NCBI GenBank assembly: GCA_018842655.1
Contig: JAGTWN010000004.1
Coordinates: forward strand, 3,038,001-3,102,000
Origin: Candidatus Pantoea haifensis
GTDB taxonomy: Bacteria > Pseudomonadota > Gammaproteobacteria > Enterobacterales > Enterobacteriaceae
DNA length: 64,000 bases
Direction of reading: 5' to 3'
A program made the position numbers and the translations under genes. Under the pieces are notes generated by a model that did no database searches, was not told the DNA's origin, and saw only the letters and a program-made list of their open reading frames with translations. Positions 50,597 through 61,495 of the stretch are shown here, in pieces. Position 1 is the first letter of the stretch; each line of letters begins with the position of its first letter.

Positions 50597-51389
50597 TTTG
50601 TGTGTGCTCGCCGAAAGGGGAGTAGGAAAAACCACGATGGCGGCCAACCTGGCCTGGAGTCTGGCGCGTTCGGGTAGCAAAGTTCTGGCGATAGATTTCG
50701 ATGTGCAAAATGCGCTGCGTCTTCATTTCGGCGTTCCGCTCCATGACGGGCGCGGTTTTGTTGCGCGCTCAGAAGAGCAGGCAGACTGGAGTCAGTCGAT
50801 TCTTACCACTGGTGGCAATATTTTCGTTCTGCCGTATGGCAATGTAACTGAACCACAACGTGAGCGGTTTGAAGAAAAACTGGCGAAAGATCCCCATTTT
50901 CTTCGCCGTGGACTGGATACGGTGCTCAATTATCCAGGACTGGTGATTGTTGCCGATTTTCCGCCGGGTCCGGGGCCTGCGCTTAAAGCAATGACCGCAT
51001 TAGCCGATATGCATTTAGTGGTCATGTTAGCGGACACCGCGTCGGTTTCATTATTACCGCAAATTGAGGAGAACCGAATGATTGGTCAGCCCCTCAATAA
51101 TAAACAGGGACATTATTTTGTTCTGAACCAATGTGACAATCGCCGCAATATAAATCGTGACGTGACTGCCTTTATACAGCAGCGTTTGGGCGACAATTTA
51201 TTGGGTGTCGTTCACCGCGATGAAAGCGTGGGTGAAGCCAACGCTTCACAGCAATCCGTTTATGATTTCAGCCCTGCTTCTGCGGCAGCGTTTGATATTG
51301 AACTGATCGCCAAACGCGTCGCCAGTATTTTGGATATTACTGTCGGAAACGGCGAGGTTCAGGCACCCATTCATACCCGCCACTATTAA
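50587..51389 (+). CDS. bcsQ: Cellulose biosynthesis protein BcsQ (frameshifted in sequence)
   Basis: BcsQ is a MinD/ParA-type ATPase that helps place the cellulose synthase at the pole. The ATG at 50587 gives MPLVCVCSPKGGVGKTTMAA with the deviant Walker A once one G is restored near 50619-50622 (GGGG should be GGGGG). Then DFDVQNALRLHFGVPLHDGR and VADFPPGPGPALKAMTALAD (Walker B region). Restored length is 267 residues. It overlaps the bcsO end. Confidence 0.93.
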
Positions 51390-51441
51390 TAGCCCGGCGT
51401 TGTCAGGCTAATGACTCTATACAGCTCCCTCAGGGTGAATC

Positions 51442-53550
51442 ATGAATAAGATCGGGTTTTACCTGCTGCTGCTGGTGCTTGCACCTGTGGCTGCGGTGAT
51501 CGTCATTACGCCGATGGATAGTCAAAAGCAGTATATTTTTGGCTTAATCAGTATCGCGATGATGTTTTTATTGGGTTTCAGCAAAAGCCGCAAAATAACA
51601 GTGGTCATGGTGATGCTTTCGGCGCTGATGTCCACCCGATATATTTGGTGGCGCACCACTGAGACGCTACATTTTAATTCCGAAATAGAGGCTATCTTAG
51701 GGATCGGCTTATATCTTGCCGAGCTTTATGTCTGGCTGATATTAATTCTTGGCTTCCTGCAAACCACCTGGCCATTAAAGCGTACCATTGAACCGCTGCC
51801 GGACGACACCCGTCTGTGGCCAACGGTAGACGTTTATGTCCCCACTTATAACGAAAGCCTTGATGTGGTGCGTGATACCGTGCTGGCAGCACAGTGCATT
51901 GATTACCCGCGCGACAAGCTAAAAGTCTATTTGCTGGATGACGGCAAGCGCAGCGAATTCGCGGTCTTTGCTGCGGATGTTGGCGTGGGTTATATCACGC
52001 GTGACGACAACAGCCACGCAAAAGCGGGTAACCTCAACCACGCCATGAAAATCACCAAAGGTGAACTCATTTGTGTGTTTGACTGTGACCATGTTGCCAC
52101 CCGTACTTTCTTACAGGCCACGGTCGGTCCGTTCCTGAAAGATCCAAAACTGGCGCTGTTGCAGACGCCACACTACTTCTACTCACCCGATCCGTTCGAA
52201 CGTAATCTGCGCGCAGCACGCAGTATCCCCAATGAAGGCTTATTATTTTACGGTCCGGTTCAGCAGGGTAACGATAACTGGAACGCCACCTTCTTTTGCG
52301 GCTCTTGTGCGGTAATCCGACGTTCAGCATTAGAGGAGATCGGTGGCTTTGCGACTGAAACAGTTACCGAAGATGCGCATACCGCTTTGAAAATGCAGCG
52401 TCTGGGCTGGGGTTCGGCGTTCCTGTCAATTCCGCTGGCGGCTGGCCTGGCAACCGAGCGCCTCGGCTTGCACGTTATCCAGCGTACTCGCTGGGCGCGC
52501 GGCATGACGCAGATTTTCCGCGTCGATAATCCGCTGTTTGGACGCGGCCTGAAGTGGCAACAGCGTTTGTGCTATCTCAACGCCATGCTGCACTTTCAGT
52601 TTGGTCTGCCGCGCGTTGCGTTTTTAACCGCGCCGCTGGCTTACCTGTTATTCAACCTTAATATTATCCACTCGTCGGCGTCGCTGATTTTTGCCTACGT
52701 GTTGCCGCATCTGGTGATGTCGCTGTACGTCAACTCGCGGATGAATGGCCGTTTCCGTTACACCTTCTGGGGTGAGATTTACGAAACGGTAATGTGCTTC
52801 CACCTGATTATTCCGACAATCTTGACCCTGTTTTCGCCGAAGCACGGCAAATTTAACGTAACGGATAAAGGCGGCGTACTGGATCAGGGCTTTTTCGATT
52901 TCCACATTGTGCGTCCACATGTGATTGTCGCGGTGCTGTTGACGGTAGGGATTGTCGCGGGCGTGGTACGCGCCGTAATGCATGATTACTTTGGCGTGGA
53001 TCCCTATGTGATTGCGCTTAATGTGGGATGGGCGGTATTCAGCCTGATTATTCTGATGGCAGCCATTGCCGTGGCGCGTGAAACCAAGCAGGTGCGTAAA
53101 ACCATCCGTATTGAGGTGCAGATCCCGGCGATTATCCACTACGCCAGTGGGATCTCTTCACGCACCATGACCAGCGATATGTCGATGGGCGGCGCACAGT
53201 TGGACGCGCCAGATGGTCGCCATGAGTTTGATGAAATCGAAGAGATCGATCTGCTGCTTAAATCCGGCACCATCTCTATTCCGGTGAGCAAAATCTCTGG
53301 CGACGACAAAACCATTCGTCTGCGCTTTGAAGCCATGCCGCTGTCGCGTCGCCGTGAGTTAGTGCGCGTGGTGCTGGCGCGTGCGGATGCCTGGATTCAG
53401 CCGGAATATAAACAAGATAATCCGCTGATATCACTGGGCACCATTATTCGTACCGTGTTTGAGCTGTTCTGGCTGACCTGGAAAGGCCGTCATGATAAGC
53501 GGAAAAACGCCGCACAGGCTGCTACTGCCAAAGAGGACAGCGCAGCATGA
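51442..53550 (+). CDS. bcsA: Cellulose synthase catalytic subunit BcsA
   Basis: BcsA polymerises UDP-glucose and extrudes the chain through the inner membrane under c-di-GMP control. The intact 702-residue GT2 enzyme has LDDG (Asp166), DCD (214-216), FFCGS (about 284-288), TED (309-311, catalytic base) and QRTRW (347-351). Membrane helices flank the GT domain. A C-terminal PilZ domain has RKTIR (552-556) and DMSMGG (579-584), the c-di-GMP-binding R-x3-R and D-x-S-x2-G motifs. It lacks the long N-terminal extension of E. coli BcsA (872 aa). Confidence 0.96.
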   Translation: MNKIGFYLLLLVLAPVAAVIVITPMDSQKQYIFGLISIAMMFLLGFSKSRKITVVMVMLSALMSTRYIWWRTTETLHFNSEIEAILGIGLYLAELYVWLILILGFLQTTWPLKRTIEPLPDDTRLWPTVDVYVPTYNESLDVVRDTVLAAQCIDYPRDKLKVYLLDDGKRSEFAVFAADVGVGYITRDDNSHAKAGNLNHAMKITKGELICVFDCDHVATRTFLQATVGPFLKDPKLALLQTPHYFYSPDPFERNLRAARSIPNEGLLFYGPVQQGNDNWNATFFCGSCAVIRRSALEEIGGFATETVTEDAHTALKMQRLGWGSAFLSIPLAAGLATERLGLHVIQRTRWARGMTQIFRVDNPLFGRGLKWQQRLCYLNAMLHFQFGLPRVAFLTAPLAYLLFNLNIIHSSASLIFAYVLPHLVMSLYVNSRMNGRFRYTFWGEIYETVMCFHLIIPTILTLFSPKHGKFNVTDKGGVLDQGFFDFHIVRPHVIVAVLLTVGIVAGVVRAVMHDYFGVDPYVIALNVGWAVFSLIILMAAIAVARETKQVRKTIRIEVQIPAIIHYASGISSRTMTSDMSMGGAQLDAPDGRHEFDEIEEIDLLLKSGTISIPVSKISGDDKTIRLRFEAMPLSRRRELVRVVLARADAWIQPEYKQDNPLISLGTIIRTVFELFWLTWKGRHDKRKNAAQAATAKEDSAA

Positions 53551-56030
53551 AGATCCTGACGCAAACACTGCTGGCGAGTTCGCTGGCAGCCGCCCTGTTA
53601 CTGACGCCAGCCTGGGCAGAAACCCTTGTGGACACAAACAATAACAGCGATGCCCCCGTGAACAGTGCCGCGCCTGCTGCGTTGCCACAAACCAGCGATA
53701 CGGCGGCTGTTACCCAGGATAATGAGGCGCTGTCACAAGTGCCGCCGCCGGAAGGGCTGGAAAGTGCCGATCCACAACTGGAAGCGGCAGCCAGTGCGCT
53801 GCCTTATGCACCAGGCCAGCCGGTAACAACACCTGACGAACTGCCACCGCCTGTGGTCAGCGCCTCGCTGAATCAGCCCATCAGCAGCACCATTACCGTG
53901 GCACAGATGGGGCAAACTCAGGGCATCACGCTAACCGGTGGGCAGCTACAGTCTGGCATTGTGTTCACTCTGCCGAATGATGAAGTGGTCACCAATGCGC
54001 ATCTCAACCTGTCGCTGCGTGTGTCGCAGGCTTTGGCGGCGCGCAATACTTCGCTGCAACTGATGCTGAACGGCCAGCCGCTTGGCACGTTGCCGCTCGG
54101 CTCCAGCGACAGTGACGTAGCGGATTATCAACTGGATATTCCGGCCGCGATGGTCGTGTCCAGCAACAACCTGAGTTTCAAAATCAACGATGCGGATAAG
54201 CTGCTGTGCGAGAAAGAGAGTGCTGAGCAATATCAGGTCACGATTCTGCCAAAGACCACGCTTAGCCTGGAGGGGCAACAGTTAAACTCGGGCACCAGCC
54301 TGCGCAATTTCCCGCGTCCGTTCCTCGATCCGCAGCGTATGACGGCGGCGAGCGTGAGCATGGGTTTTGCCAGCAACGTCTCGCCAGATACTGTTAGCGC
54401 CGCGGCGCTGGTGGCCTCCTGGCTCGGCATTCAAAGTGACTATCGCGGCATTCGCTTCCCGGTGGTGCGCGGTGAGCTGCCAGAGAAAAATGGCATCCTG
54501 TTTGGACATCCTGGCGACAGGATCGGCACGCTGACTTTCCCGGCGGCCAATGGCCCACAATTGCAGGTCGTGGATAACCCGAACAATCCGGTCTACAAGC
54601 TGTTGCTGGTGAGCGGCGCCGATGAAACGCAGTTGCGCCAGGCCGCTTATCGCTTAACCACGCAGCCGCTGGCTACCGATGCCAGCACGTTGCAGGTGCA
54701 GCCGCAAGCGATCGTCAACCGTCAACCTTATGATGCGCCGCGCTGGATCAACACCAGTCGCCCGGTGCGCCTGAGCGAGCTGCTGCGTAAAGATCAAAAC
54801 CTGACCAGCACCGGTATCTGGCACGATGCGCTACGTGTCAATTTCCGCGCTGCGCCCGATCTGTTCCTGTGGGATGGCGACACCGTGCCGGTCAGCCTGC
54901 ACTATCGTTTCCCGTCAGAAAGCTGGATTGATGAAAACAAGTCGTTCCTGAATGTGATGCTGAATGGCACATTCCTGCACAATTTGACGGTTAACAAAGT
55001 CGGCCTGCTGGAAAGTGTCTGGCATCGTCTGGGAGGAGATGCACGTCAGGAAAAATATCAGATCAACCTCGATCCCTATCTGATCTACGGCGATAACCAA
55101 CTGGCGCTCTATTTCAACATCAAACCGAAGGCGGATGCGCCGTGCGGTGTATTGCTCAACAACAATATCAAGAGCCGCATAGAAGAAGATGCCTGGATTG
55201 ATTTGAGCCACACCCGCCACTTTAGCCTGTTGCCTAACCTTTCCTACTTTGTTGGCGCATCGTTCCCGTTCTCACGTCTGGCAGACTTTGGTCAGACTAC
55301 GCTGCTGTTGCCGGAAAAACCGACCGATGCAGAGATCGCAACGCTGCTGGATCTGGCTGCGCGTGCAGGTAATGCAACCGGCGTGGCGCTGGCACAAAAT
55401 CAGGTGCTGTTTGGCCTGCCGAACGGTGGCTCTCACCTGGCACGTTTGCAGCAAAGCGACTTGCTGGCGGTCAGTACTACCGGAAACAGCTCCTTTAATC
55501 AGGCGATGCTGGCAAATTCACCTTATGAAGCCAGCGGCAATACCTTTGGTGTGAAAGAGCCGGATACGCTGGATAAGTTGCGCAGCTGGCTGACGGGTGA
55601 CTGGTATCGCCAGCAGTTAGATGCCGATCGTTACTTCTCGTCGAATGAGGCGTGGCGCGGTTTCCTTAGCTATCGCTCACCGTGGAACCCGGATCGTCTG
55701 GTGGTGATGACAGTGGCAACCAGTGATGAACAGCTGCTGCGTCTGCACAGCGATTTAAGCTCGGCGCGTATCAATGCGGGCATTCGTGGTGATACCGCGA
55801 TCATTACTGATGAAAACGGCATCCGCAGCTTTCGTGTCGGCCCGCAGTTTCCGAGCGGTGAAATGCCCTGGTACATGATGGTGGTGTGGTACGCCAACCA
55901 GCATTCGGTGCTGCTGGCTCTGGCGGCGCTGCTGTTCTCTGCACTGGTGGGGAGTGCGGTGTGGGTGATGTTGAAACGTCACGCCTGGCGACGCCTCAAC
56001 CCTCAAAACAGCGATTCCGGCAAGAAGTAA
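53547..56030 (+). CDS. bcsB: Cellulose synthase periplasmic regulatory subunit BcsB
   Basis: BcsB sits in the periplasm, guides the nascent chain and is required for BcsA activity. The intact 827-residue protein has a signal peptide (QTLLASSLAAALLLTPAWAE), a Pro/Ala-rich linker, carbohydrate-binding and flavodoxin-like repeats, and one C-terminal membrane anchor (SVLLALAALLFSALVGSAVW) followed by a basic tail. It overlaps bcsA by 4 bp. Confidence 0.95.
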   Translation: MKILTQTLLASSLAAALLLTPAWAETLVDTNNNSDAPVNSAAPAALPQTSDTAAVTQDNEALSQVPPPEGLESADPQLEAAASALPYAPGQPVTTPDELPPPVVSASLNQPISSTITVAQMGQTQGITLTGGQLQSGIVFTLPNDEVVTNAHLNLSLRVSQALAARNTSLQLMLNGQPLGTLPLGSSDSDVADYQLDIPAAMVVSSNNLSFKINDADKLLCEKESAEQYQVTILPKTTLSLEGQQLNSGTSLRNFPRPFLDPQRMTAASVSMGFASNVSPDTVSAAALVASWLGIQSDYRGIRFPVVRGELPEKNGILFGHPGDRIGTLTFPAANGPQLQVVDNPNNPVYKLLLVSGADETQLRQAAYRLTTQPLATDASTLQVQPQAIVNRQPYDAPRWINTSRPVRLSELLRKDQNLTSTGIWHDALRVNFRAAPDLFLWDGDTVPVSLHYRFPSESWIDENKSFLNVMLNGTFLHNLTVNKVGLLESVWHRLGGDARQEKYQINLDPYLIYGDNQLALYFNIKPKADAPCGVLLNNNIKSRIEEDAWIDLSHTRHFSLLPNLSYFVGASFPFSRLADFGQTTLLLPEKPTDAEIATLLDLAARAGNATGVALAQNQVLFGLPNGGSHLARLQQSDLLAVSTTGNSSFNQAMLANSPYEASGNTFGVKEPDTLDKLRSWLTGDWYRQQLDADRYFSSNEAWRGFLSYRSPWNPDRLVVMTVATSDEQLLRLHSDLSSARINAGIRGDTAIITDENGIRSFRVGPQFPSGEMPWYMMVVWYANQHSVLLALAALLFSALVGSAVWVMLKRHAWRRLNPQNSDSGKK

Positions 56031-56039
56031 GGAACAATA

Positions 56040-59000
56040 ATGAAAACAAATTTGTTAAGTGCCGGCATTCGTCATGCGCTGCTTCTGGGCGGTGCACTGA
56101 CGCTTTCTCAGCCGCTGATGGCGGCTGAGAGCAGCAATCCTGCGTTACAGGCGCTGTTCGATCAGGCGGCTTACTGGCATCAGAAAGCCCATGACGATCT
56201 GGCCGCCGCATCGCTGCAAAAAGTGTTGATGGTTGAGCCTGGTAATACGCAGGCGCTCTACCTGCTGGCGCTTTATGCGCAGCAGGGCGGCGACAGCGTG
56301 AGCGCAGCGAAGTATCGTGCTCGTCTGAGTCAGGTATCGCCTGACGATCCGCATCTCAGCGAGTTAGATAACGCACGCCAGCTACAGACGATCCCACAGG
56401 CGCAACTGTCGCTGGCACGTCAGCAGGCACGCAGCGGCAACATTGCGGCAGCTTTGCAGACGTGGCGCAATACGTTTAGCGGCAACGAGCCGCCTGCCAG
56501 CGTGGCAGCTGAATATTATCTGACCATGGCGGGCGATCGCACGTTACTGCCACAGGCGGTTGAAGCGTTGCGTCAGTTCTCTGCTGAACATCCACAAGAT
56601 ACCGGTGCCAGACTGGCGCTGGGTAAAGCGTTGAGCTATCAGGAATCGACGCGTCGCGAAGGCATTGATGTACTGGCCTCAATGGCGGATGGCAATCAGG
56701 ATGCCGATCGCTCGCTGCGTCAGGCGCTTTTGTGGCTCGGCCCACAAGCCTCAGACGCCGCCACTTATCAAACCTGGCAGCAGCGCCATCCGCAGGATTC
56801 AGCGGTGATGGATTATTACCGCAAAAACGTTGGGGGTGCAGAGAAAAGCGCAGGCTTTAGCGCCCTGAACAGCGGCGACGTGAGCGGCGCGCAAAGCAAC
56901 TTCGAAAAAGTATTATCTGCGAACCCACAAGATGCTGATGCCCTGGCGGGCATGGGCTATATTGCTCAACGCGCTGGACGTTATCAGGAAGCCGCAGATT
57001 ATTTACAACGTGCCGCACAGCCTGGAGGCGAGCAAGGGGCGGAACGCCAAAAGCAGGCGGCAGATGCGCAATTCTATGCGCAGCTGGCAAATGCGCAGCA
57101 GGCGCTGAAAAACGGTGACAGCGCGCAGGCACTCGCCCTGAGCGAGCCGTTAGCCCAGGCTGAAGGGGATAAAGGCATCGCCGCTAAGCTGTTCCGCGCT
57201 GATGTGCAGCGCCGCAGCAATCAACCGGAGCAGGCAGAGCAGAGCTATCGCGCTGTGCTGCAAAGTGATGCCAGCAACCGCAGCGCCAAAGAGGGGCTGT
57301 TCTACGTGCTGCGTCAGCAGAACCGCAGCGCCGAAGCCAATACCTTGCTGGCCTCGCTGCCAGACAGCGTGCGTCAGAGCGTGGCACCGCGAGGCAACAG
57401 CACCGATCCGATTCGTCAGCAGGCGAAACGTCAGCTGGCGGCGGGCAATACCAGCAGCGCCATCGCCACGCTGCAACAAGGTATTCAACGCTATCCAAAT
57501 GATGGCTGGCTGCGTCTCGATCTGGCGCGTCTCTATCGCCAGCAGGGCAATACGATGCAGGCCGCCAGCGTCATGCAACCGGTGATGCGCAACGGCGCCA
57601 GCACCAGTGAACTTTATGCAGGTGCGCTGAACGCCAGCGAAAGCGGTGCCTGGCAGCAGGCGAGCGTGCTGCTGGCGCGTATTCCCTCCAGCGCCCAAAC
57701 ACGTGCTATGCGCGAACTGGCGCAGCGGGTAAATTTCAACCTGCAAATGAATACGGCCGATCAATATCTGGCGCAGGGTTCAAATGCGGCAGCCGCCAAT
57801 ACGCTGAAAGCCCTGGCGACGAATCCACCGACAAATCCTGTTGATGCCGGTAACCTGGCACAGAAGCTGGCGAAAGCGGGCGATATCACCACGGCAGTAG
57901 CTATCGTGCGTGGCAATATGCAGCGCGGTGTGCAGGGTAACGCGGGTGACTACGCAGCGCAGGTCGCGGTACTGAATCAGGCTGGATTAAGCAGCGAAGC
58001 GCAGAACTTTCTGAGCAATCCCGAATTGCAGGCACGCAGCACACCAACCCAACTGGCGGGTATTCGCAACGGTTATCTGATTAATGAAGTTGATCGTCTG
58101 CGCCAGCAGAAACAGTACGCCGCCGCCTACGACAAGCTGATCGGTGCGCTGCAACACGATCCGCAAAACCGCGATTTGATGTTCGCCATGGCGCGCCTCT
58201 ATCAGGACGGCAAGATGAACAAAGATGCAGGCGTGGTGTATGACTACCTGATGACGCAGGATACGCCAAACCAGGATGCGCGTGTCGGGGCGATTGACGT
58301 GGCGCTGGCACAGAACAATGTGCAGCGTGCCAACGATCTCAGCCGTGGCCTGACGAGCGCGCAGACGCCGGATCGCCTGCTACTGCTGGCGCGAGTCGCC
58401 GAAGCAAACGGTGAACATTCGCAGGCGATGAGCTATTTACGCAGCGCACGCGGACAGTTGATCGGCTTGCAAGGTGCGCAGCCGGGCAGTACGCCAACTG
58501 TGGGTGGACTGGCGCTGGCAGACAATCCGTTTATCAATCGCGGCACTTCGCCGGTCGGGCGTTCACCTTCTGGCTACGGTACGGTATTGCCGTGGCAGGC
58601 TGCGCCTGCATCGACCAGCAGTGCTGACGGTGTGACGCTGGCGTCTGGCACAAGTGTGCCTTCGCAGCAGGCGCAGACGCTGCATCAGGTTGATACCATG
58701 ATGGAGTCGCTGCAAGAGAAAACCGGCACCTGGGTTCAGGGTACGATGCAGGTGCGGGGCCGGGATGGAGAATCGGGCCTGAGTAAGCTGACCGAAGCCA
58801 AAGCGCCGCTGACCTTCTCTACGGTGCCATTTGGTGAATCACGCTTTGACTTCACCATGACGCCAGTGTCGCTGACAGCGGGCAGTGCATCGGGTGATGC
58901 ATGGCGTCGCTTTGGTACCAATCCACTGACTCAGGGTGCGGTTGTGGCATCAGGTGCGGCAACGGTGAACGATGTGCCGAATGCCACAACGGAATCGCAA

Positions 59001-59846
59001 ACAGCCACGGGCGTAGAGCTGAATCTGGCGCTGAAAGGCGACAGTTATAAAGTTGATCTGGGCAGTACACCGCTTGGGCAAGATCTCAGTACGCTGGTGG
59101 GCGGCGTTCAGTGGTCACCAAAACTGACCGATTTCCTGACGCTGATCCTCACCGGAGAACGCCGCGCAGTCACGGACAGCCTGCTCTCTTATGTAGGGAC
59201 ATCTGACAAAACGTCCGGAAAGGAATGGGGTCGTGTGACCAAAAATGGCGGTAACGCCTTGCTGAGCTATGACAATGGCGATGCGGGTTTCTTTGTGGGT
59301 GCGGGCGCTTACAGCTATCTTGGTGAAAACGTGGCAAGCAACAACAGTGTGCAGGCGAATGCGGGGGCTTACATTCGTCCGTTCCATGCTGACGATCGTG
59401 AATTAAAGGTCGGTATGAACCTGTCCTGGATGGATTACTCCAAAAACCTGAGTTACTTCACCTACGGTCAGGGCGGTTACTTCAGTCCACAGAACTATGC
59501 ATCGGTTTCATTCCCGGTCGATTTTTCACGTAAATTCGATGACCTAAAAGTGAAGGTTGGCGGCTCGGTCGGTTATCAATCGTATAGCCAGGATAAGAGC
59601 GCCTATTTTCCGAACGATCCTGATACACAAACCGCCATGAACCAGTTGGTTGCTCTCGGCTATGCCAAAGAATCTTATTACTCTGGCGGCAGCAAAAACG
59701 GCATTGGCTATAACCTGCATGCAGGGGCAGATTACAACGTTAATAAAGACGTGACGATTGGCGGCCAGCTTGGCTATGACACCTTTGGCGATTACAACGA
59801 GAGTACAGCGCAGTTGTACTTCCGTTATATGTTCGGAGAGAAGTAA
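56040..59846 (+). CDS. bcsC: Cellulose export protein BcsC
   Basis: BcsC is the outer-membrane porin plus periplasmic scaffold for cellulose export. The intact 1268-residue protein has a signal peptide (ALLLGGALTLSQPLMAAESS), many TPR repeats through roughly residues 30-800 (for example ALAGMGYIAQRAGRYQEAAD), and a C-terminal beta-barrel ending in LYFRYMFGEK. It is slightly longer than E. coli BcsC. Its stop overlaps the bcsD start by one base. Confidence 0.95.
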   Translation: MKTNLLSAGIRHALLLGGALTLSQPLMAAESSNPALQALFDQAAYWHQKAHDDLAAASLQKVLMVEPGNTQALYLLALYAQQGGDSVSAAKYRARLSQVSPDDPHLSELDNARQLQTIPQAQLSLARQQARSGNIAAALQTWRNTFSGNEPPASVAAEYYLTMAGDRTLLPQAVEALRQFSAEHPQDTGARLALGKALSYQESTRREGIDVLASMADGNQDADRSLRQALLWLGPQASDAATYQTWQQRHPQDSAVMDYYRKNVGGAEKSAGFSALNSGDVSGAQSNFEKVLSANPQDADALAGMGYIAQRAGRYQEAADYLQRAAQPGGEQGAERQKQAADAQFYAQLANAQQALKNGDSAQALALSEPLAQAEGDKGIAAKLFRADVQRRSNQPEQAEQSYRAVLQSDASNRSAKEGLFYVLRQQNRSAEANTLLASLPDSVRQSVAPRGNSTDPIRQQAKRQLAAGNTSSAIATLQQGIQRYPNDGWLRLDLARLYRQQGNTMQAASVMQPVMRNGASTSELYAGALNASESGAWQQASVLLARIPSSAQTRAMRELAQRVNFNLQMNTADQYLAQGSNAAAANTLKALATNPPTNPVDAGNLAQKLAKAGDITTAVAIVRGNMQRGVQGNAGDYAAQVAVLNQAGLSSEAQNFLSNPELQARSTPTQLAGIRNGYLINEVDRLRQQKQYAAAYDKLIGALQHDPQNRDLMFAMARLYQDGKMNKDAGVVYDYLMTQDTPNQDARVGAIDVALAQNNVQRANDLSRGLTSAQTPDRLLLLARVAEANGEHSQAMSYLRSARGQLIGLQGAQPGSTPTVGGLALADNPFINRGTSPVGRSPSGYGTVLPWQAAPASTSSADGVTLASGTSVPSQQAQTLHQVDTMMESLQEKTGTWVQGTMQVRGRDGESGLSKLTEAKAPLTFSTVPFGESRFDFTMTPVSLTAGSASGDAWRRFGTNPLTQGAVVASGAATVNDVPNATTESQTATGVELNLALKGDSYKVDLGSTPLGQDLSTLVGGVQWSPKLTDFLTLILTGERRAVTDSLLSYVGTSDKTSGKEWGRVTKNGGNALLSYDNGDAGFFVGAGAYSYLGENVASNNSVQANAGAYIRPFHADDRELKVGMNLSWMDYSKNLSYFTYGQGGYFSPQNYASVSFPVDFSRKFDDLKVKVGGSVGYQSYSQDKSAYFPNDPDTQTAMNQLVALGYAKESYYSGGSKNGIGYNLHAGADYNVNKDVTIGGQLGYDTFGDYNESTAQLYFRYMFGEK

Positions 59847-60290
59847 TGAATGAACCATTTGGTGCAGCTTCGCACCCTTATCAGCCGGGCTGGTTTGATT
59901 TAGTCAGTGTGCTCATTGAAGGCATGGTAGCCAATGCGGGCCAGCAAGAGGCTGAGGCTTTCCTGCAAAATATGGGTGAATCACTGGCGGCGCGCTATCC
60001 TTTGCCAGAGGCGCTGACTGTGCAGGATCTGGAGCGTGATATTAACCTGCAACTGGCACGCTTTAACTGGGGTTTGTGCAGCTACGACCGCAAAGTACGG
60101 CGCTGTTATTAACACATCACGCGCTGCCGGCTGGCGACAAAGCCTTTGAAGCCACTAACTGGCAATCTGCATTTGGCGCGGTACTGACTGGTTTATATAC
60201 CGGCTGGCTGAAAGGTCAGGGGGCAGCGCCGCCGTGCCGGTCACGCTGGAGCTGAATGATGGCAATACGTTGCATTATCGATATCAATAG
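59846..60290 (+). CDS. bcsD: Cellulose synthase subunit BcsD (two frameshifts in sequence)
   Basis: BcsD forms periplasmic octamers that align glucan chains in type I cellulose systems. The start is MNEPFGAASHPYQPGWFDLV. Near 60069-60075 three T should be four: NWGFVQLRPQSTALLLTHHA. Near 60220-60224 five G should be six: KGQGGSAAVPVTLELNDGNT, ending LHYRYQ at TAG 60288-60290, 148 residues in total. It is placed between bcsC and bcsZ. Confidence 0.9.
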
Positions 60291-60299
60291 GACGTTGAG

Positions 60300-61303
60300 A
60301 TGAGAGCCAGAGGTTATACGCAATGGATATTCTGTTTCATGGTAATGATTTTTAGTGCTCAGGCGGCGGCGACCGGTTGGGATACCTTTAAAAATCGTTT
60401 CATGACCGCAGACGGACGCATTACCGATACCGCTAATAATAATGTCAGTCACACTGAAGGTCAGGGCTATGGCATGTTGTTGGCCGTGGCGAATGATGAC
60501 CGCGCCACGTTTGATCGGCTGTGGCACTGGACGCGTACGCATTTACGTAATGCTCAAAACGATCTGTTCTACTGGCGCTACACGCCGGGTGCAGCCGATC
60601 CGGTGGCGGATAAAAACAATGCGTCAGATGGTGACGTGTTGCTGGCCTGGCGCTGCAACGCGCGGCACAAAAATGGCAGGTAAGTGAATATCAGCAGGCA
60701 TCGGATCGCATTCAGCGCGCTATCGTGAAGCTTAATGTGATCACCTTTGCTGACCATACTGTCATGCTGCCGGGCGCGCAGGGTTTTAATAAAAACAGTT
60801 ATGTGGTGCTCAACCCTTCCTATTTCCTGTTTGCCGCCTGGCAAGAATTTGCCCAGCGTAGCCATCTTCAGGTCTGGACCAGACTGATCGATGACGGTAT
60901 GGATTTGCTGGGAAAAATGCATTTTGGCAAAACCGGCCTGCTGCTGGACTGGGTGGCGCTAAATGCTGATGGTTCAGTTGCGCCTGCGCTGGGATATTCT
61001 AATCGCTTTAGCTACGATGCTATTCGCGTGCCGCTGAACATCTGGTGGTATGATCCGCAAAGCCTGCGCCTGGTGCCGTTTCAGCGTGTCTGGCAGGGCT
61101 ATGGACGCCAGCAAACGCCAGCCTGGTTTGATGTGCTGGCGAATACGCCCGCGCCTTATAATCTAGACGGTGGCTTACTGGCCGTGCGTGATTTAGCCCT
61201 GAATGAGACCCGCTATTTGAGTGATAATCTCGCGCCAGATCAGAACTACTTCTCAGCAAGTCTGCAATTGTTATCGTGGCTGGCGTTTCAGGAAAAACAG
61301 TAA
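60300..61303 (+). CDS. bcsZ: Periplasmic endoglucanase BcsZ (frameshifted in sequence)
   Basis: BcsZ is a family 8 glycoside hydrolase that trims cellulose. It has a signal peptide ([20 protein letters not shown]), the acid region [20 protein letters not shown] and [20 protein letters not shown] once one G is restored near 60648-60651 (GG should be GGG). The rest runs from [20 protein letters not shown] to [16 protein letters not shown]. Restored length is about 334 residues. It is the last gene of the operon on this strand. Confidence 0.93.
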
Positions 61304-61366
61304 GCCTGCCATTCCCTTCCTTAACGGGGAAGCAGTCGCTGTGACATGTTGCTTTAAGCTTGTATA

Positions 61367-61399
61367 CCCCAACCTTCTCCCTGCGGCAGAAGGTTGGGG
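61367..61399. repeat. REP-like palindrome after bcsZ
   Basis: CCCCAACCTTCT (61367-61378) and AGAAGGTTGGGG (61388-61399) form a perfect 12-bp stem around CCCTGCGGC. No T-run follows. Its form resembles widespread intergenic palindromic elements and may mark the 3' end of the bcs message. Confidence 0.6.
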
Positions 61400-61431
61400 C
61401 GAAGGCATTATCACCTGGCGGAGTATGAGAA

Positions 61432-61472
61432 ATAAGCCACCCCGTCATCGCCGTTCAGGCGGATCCAGGTTT
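61432..61472 (-). pseudogene. Remnant of the bcsG 3' end
   Basis: 61432-61472 matches 63387-63428, the coding end of bcsG, with three substitutions and a one-base gap over about 42 bases (shared blocks ATAAGCCACCC and CGCCGTTCAGGCG). It has no stop codon of its own and similarity fades on both sides. It probably marks a duplication or insertion boundary next to the DUF943/DUF3289 block. Confidence 0.75.
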
Positions 61473-61495
61473 ATACACATCTGCGGTAAAGCGAA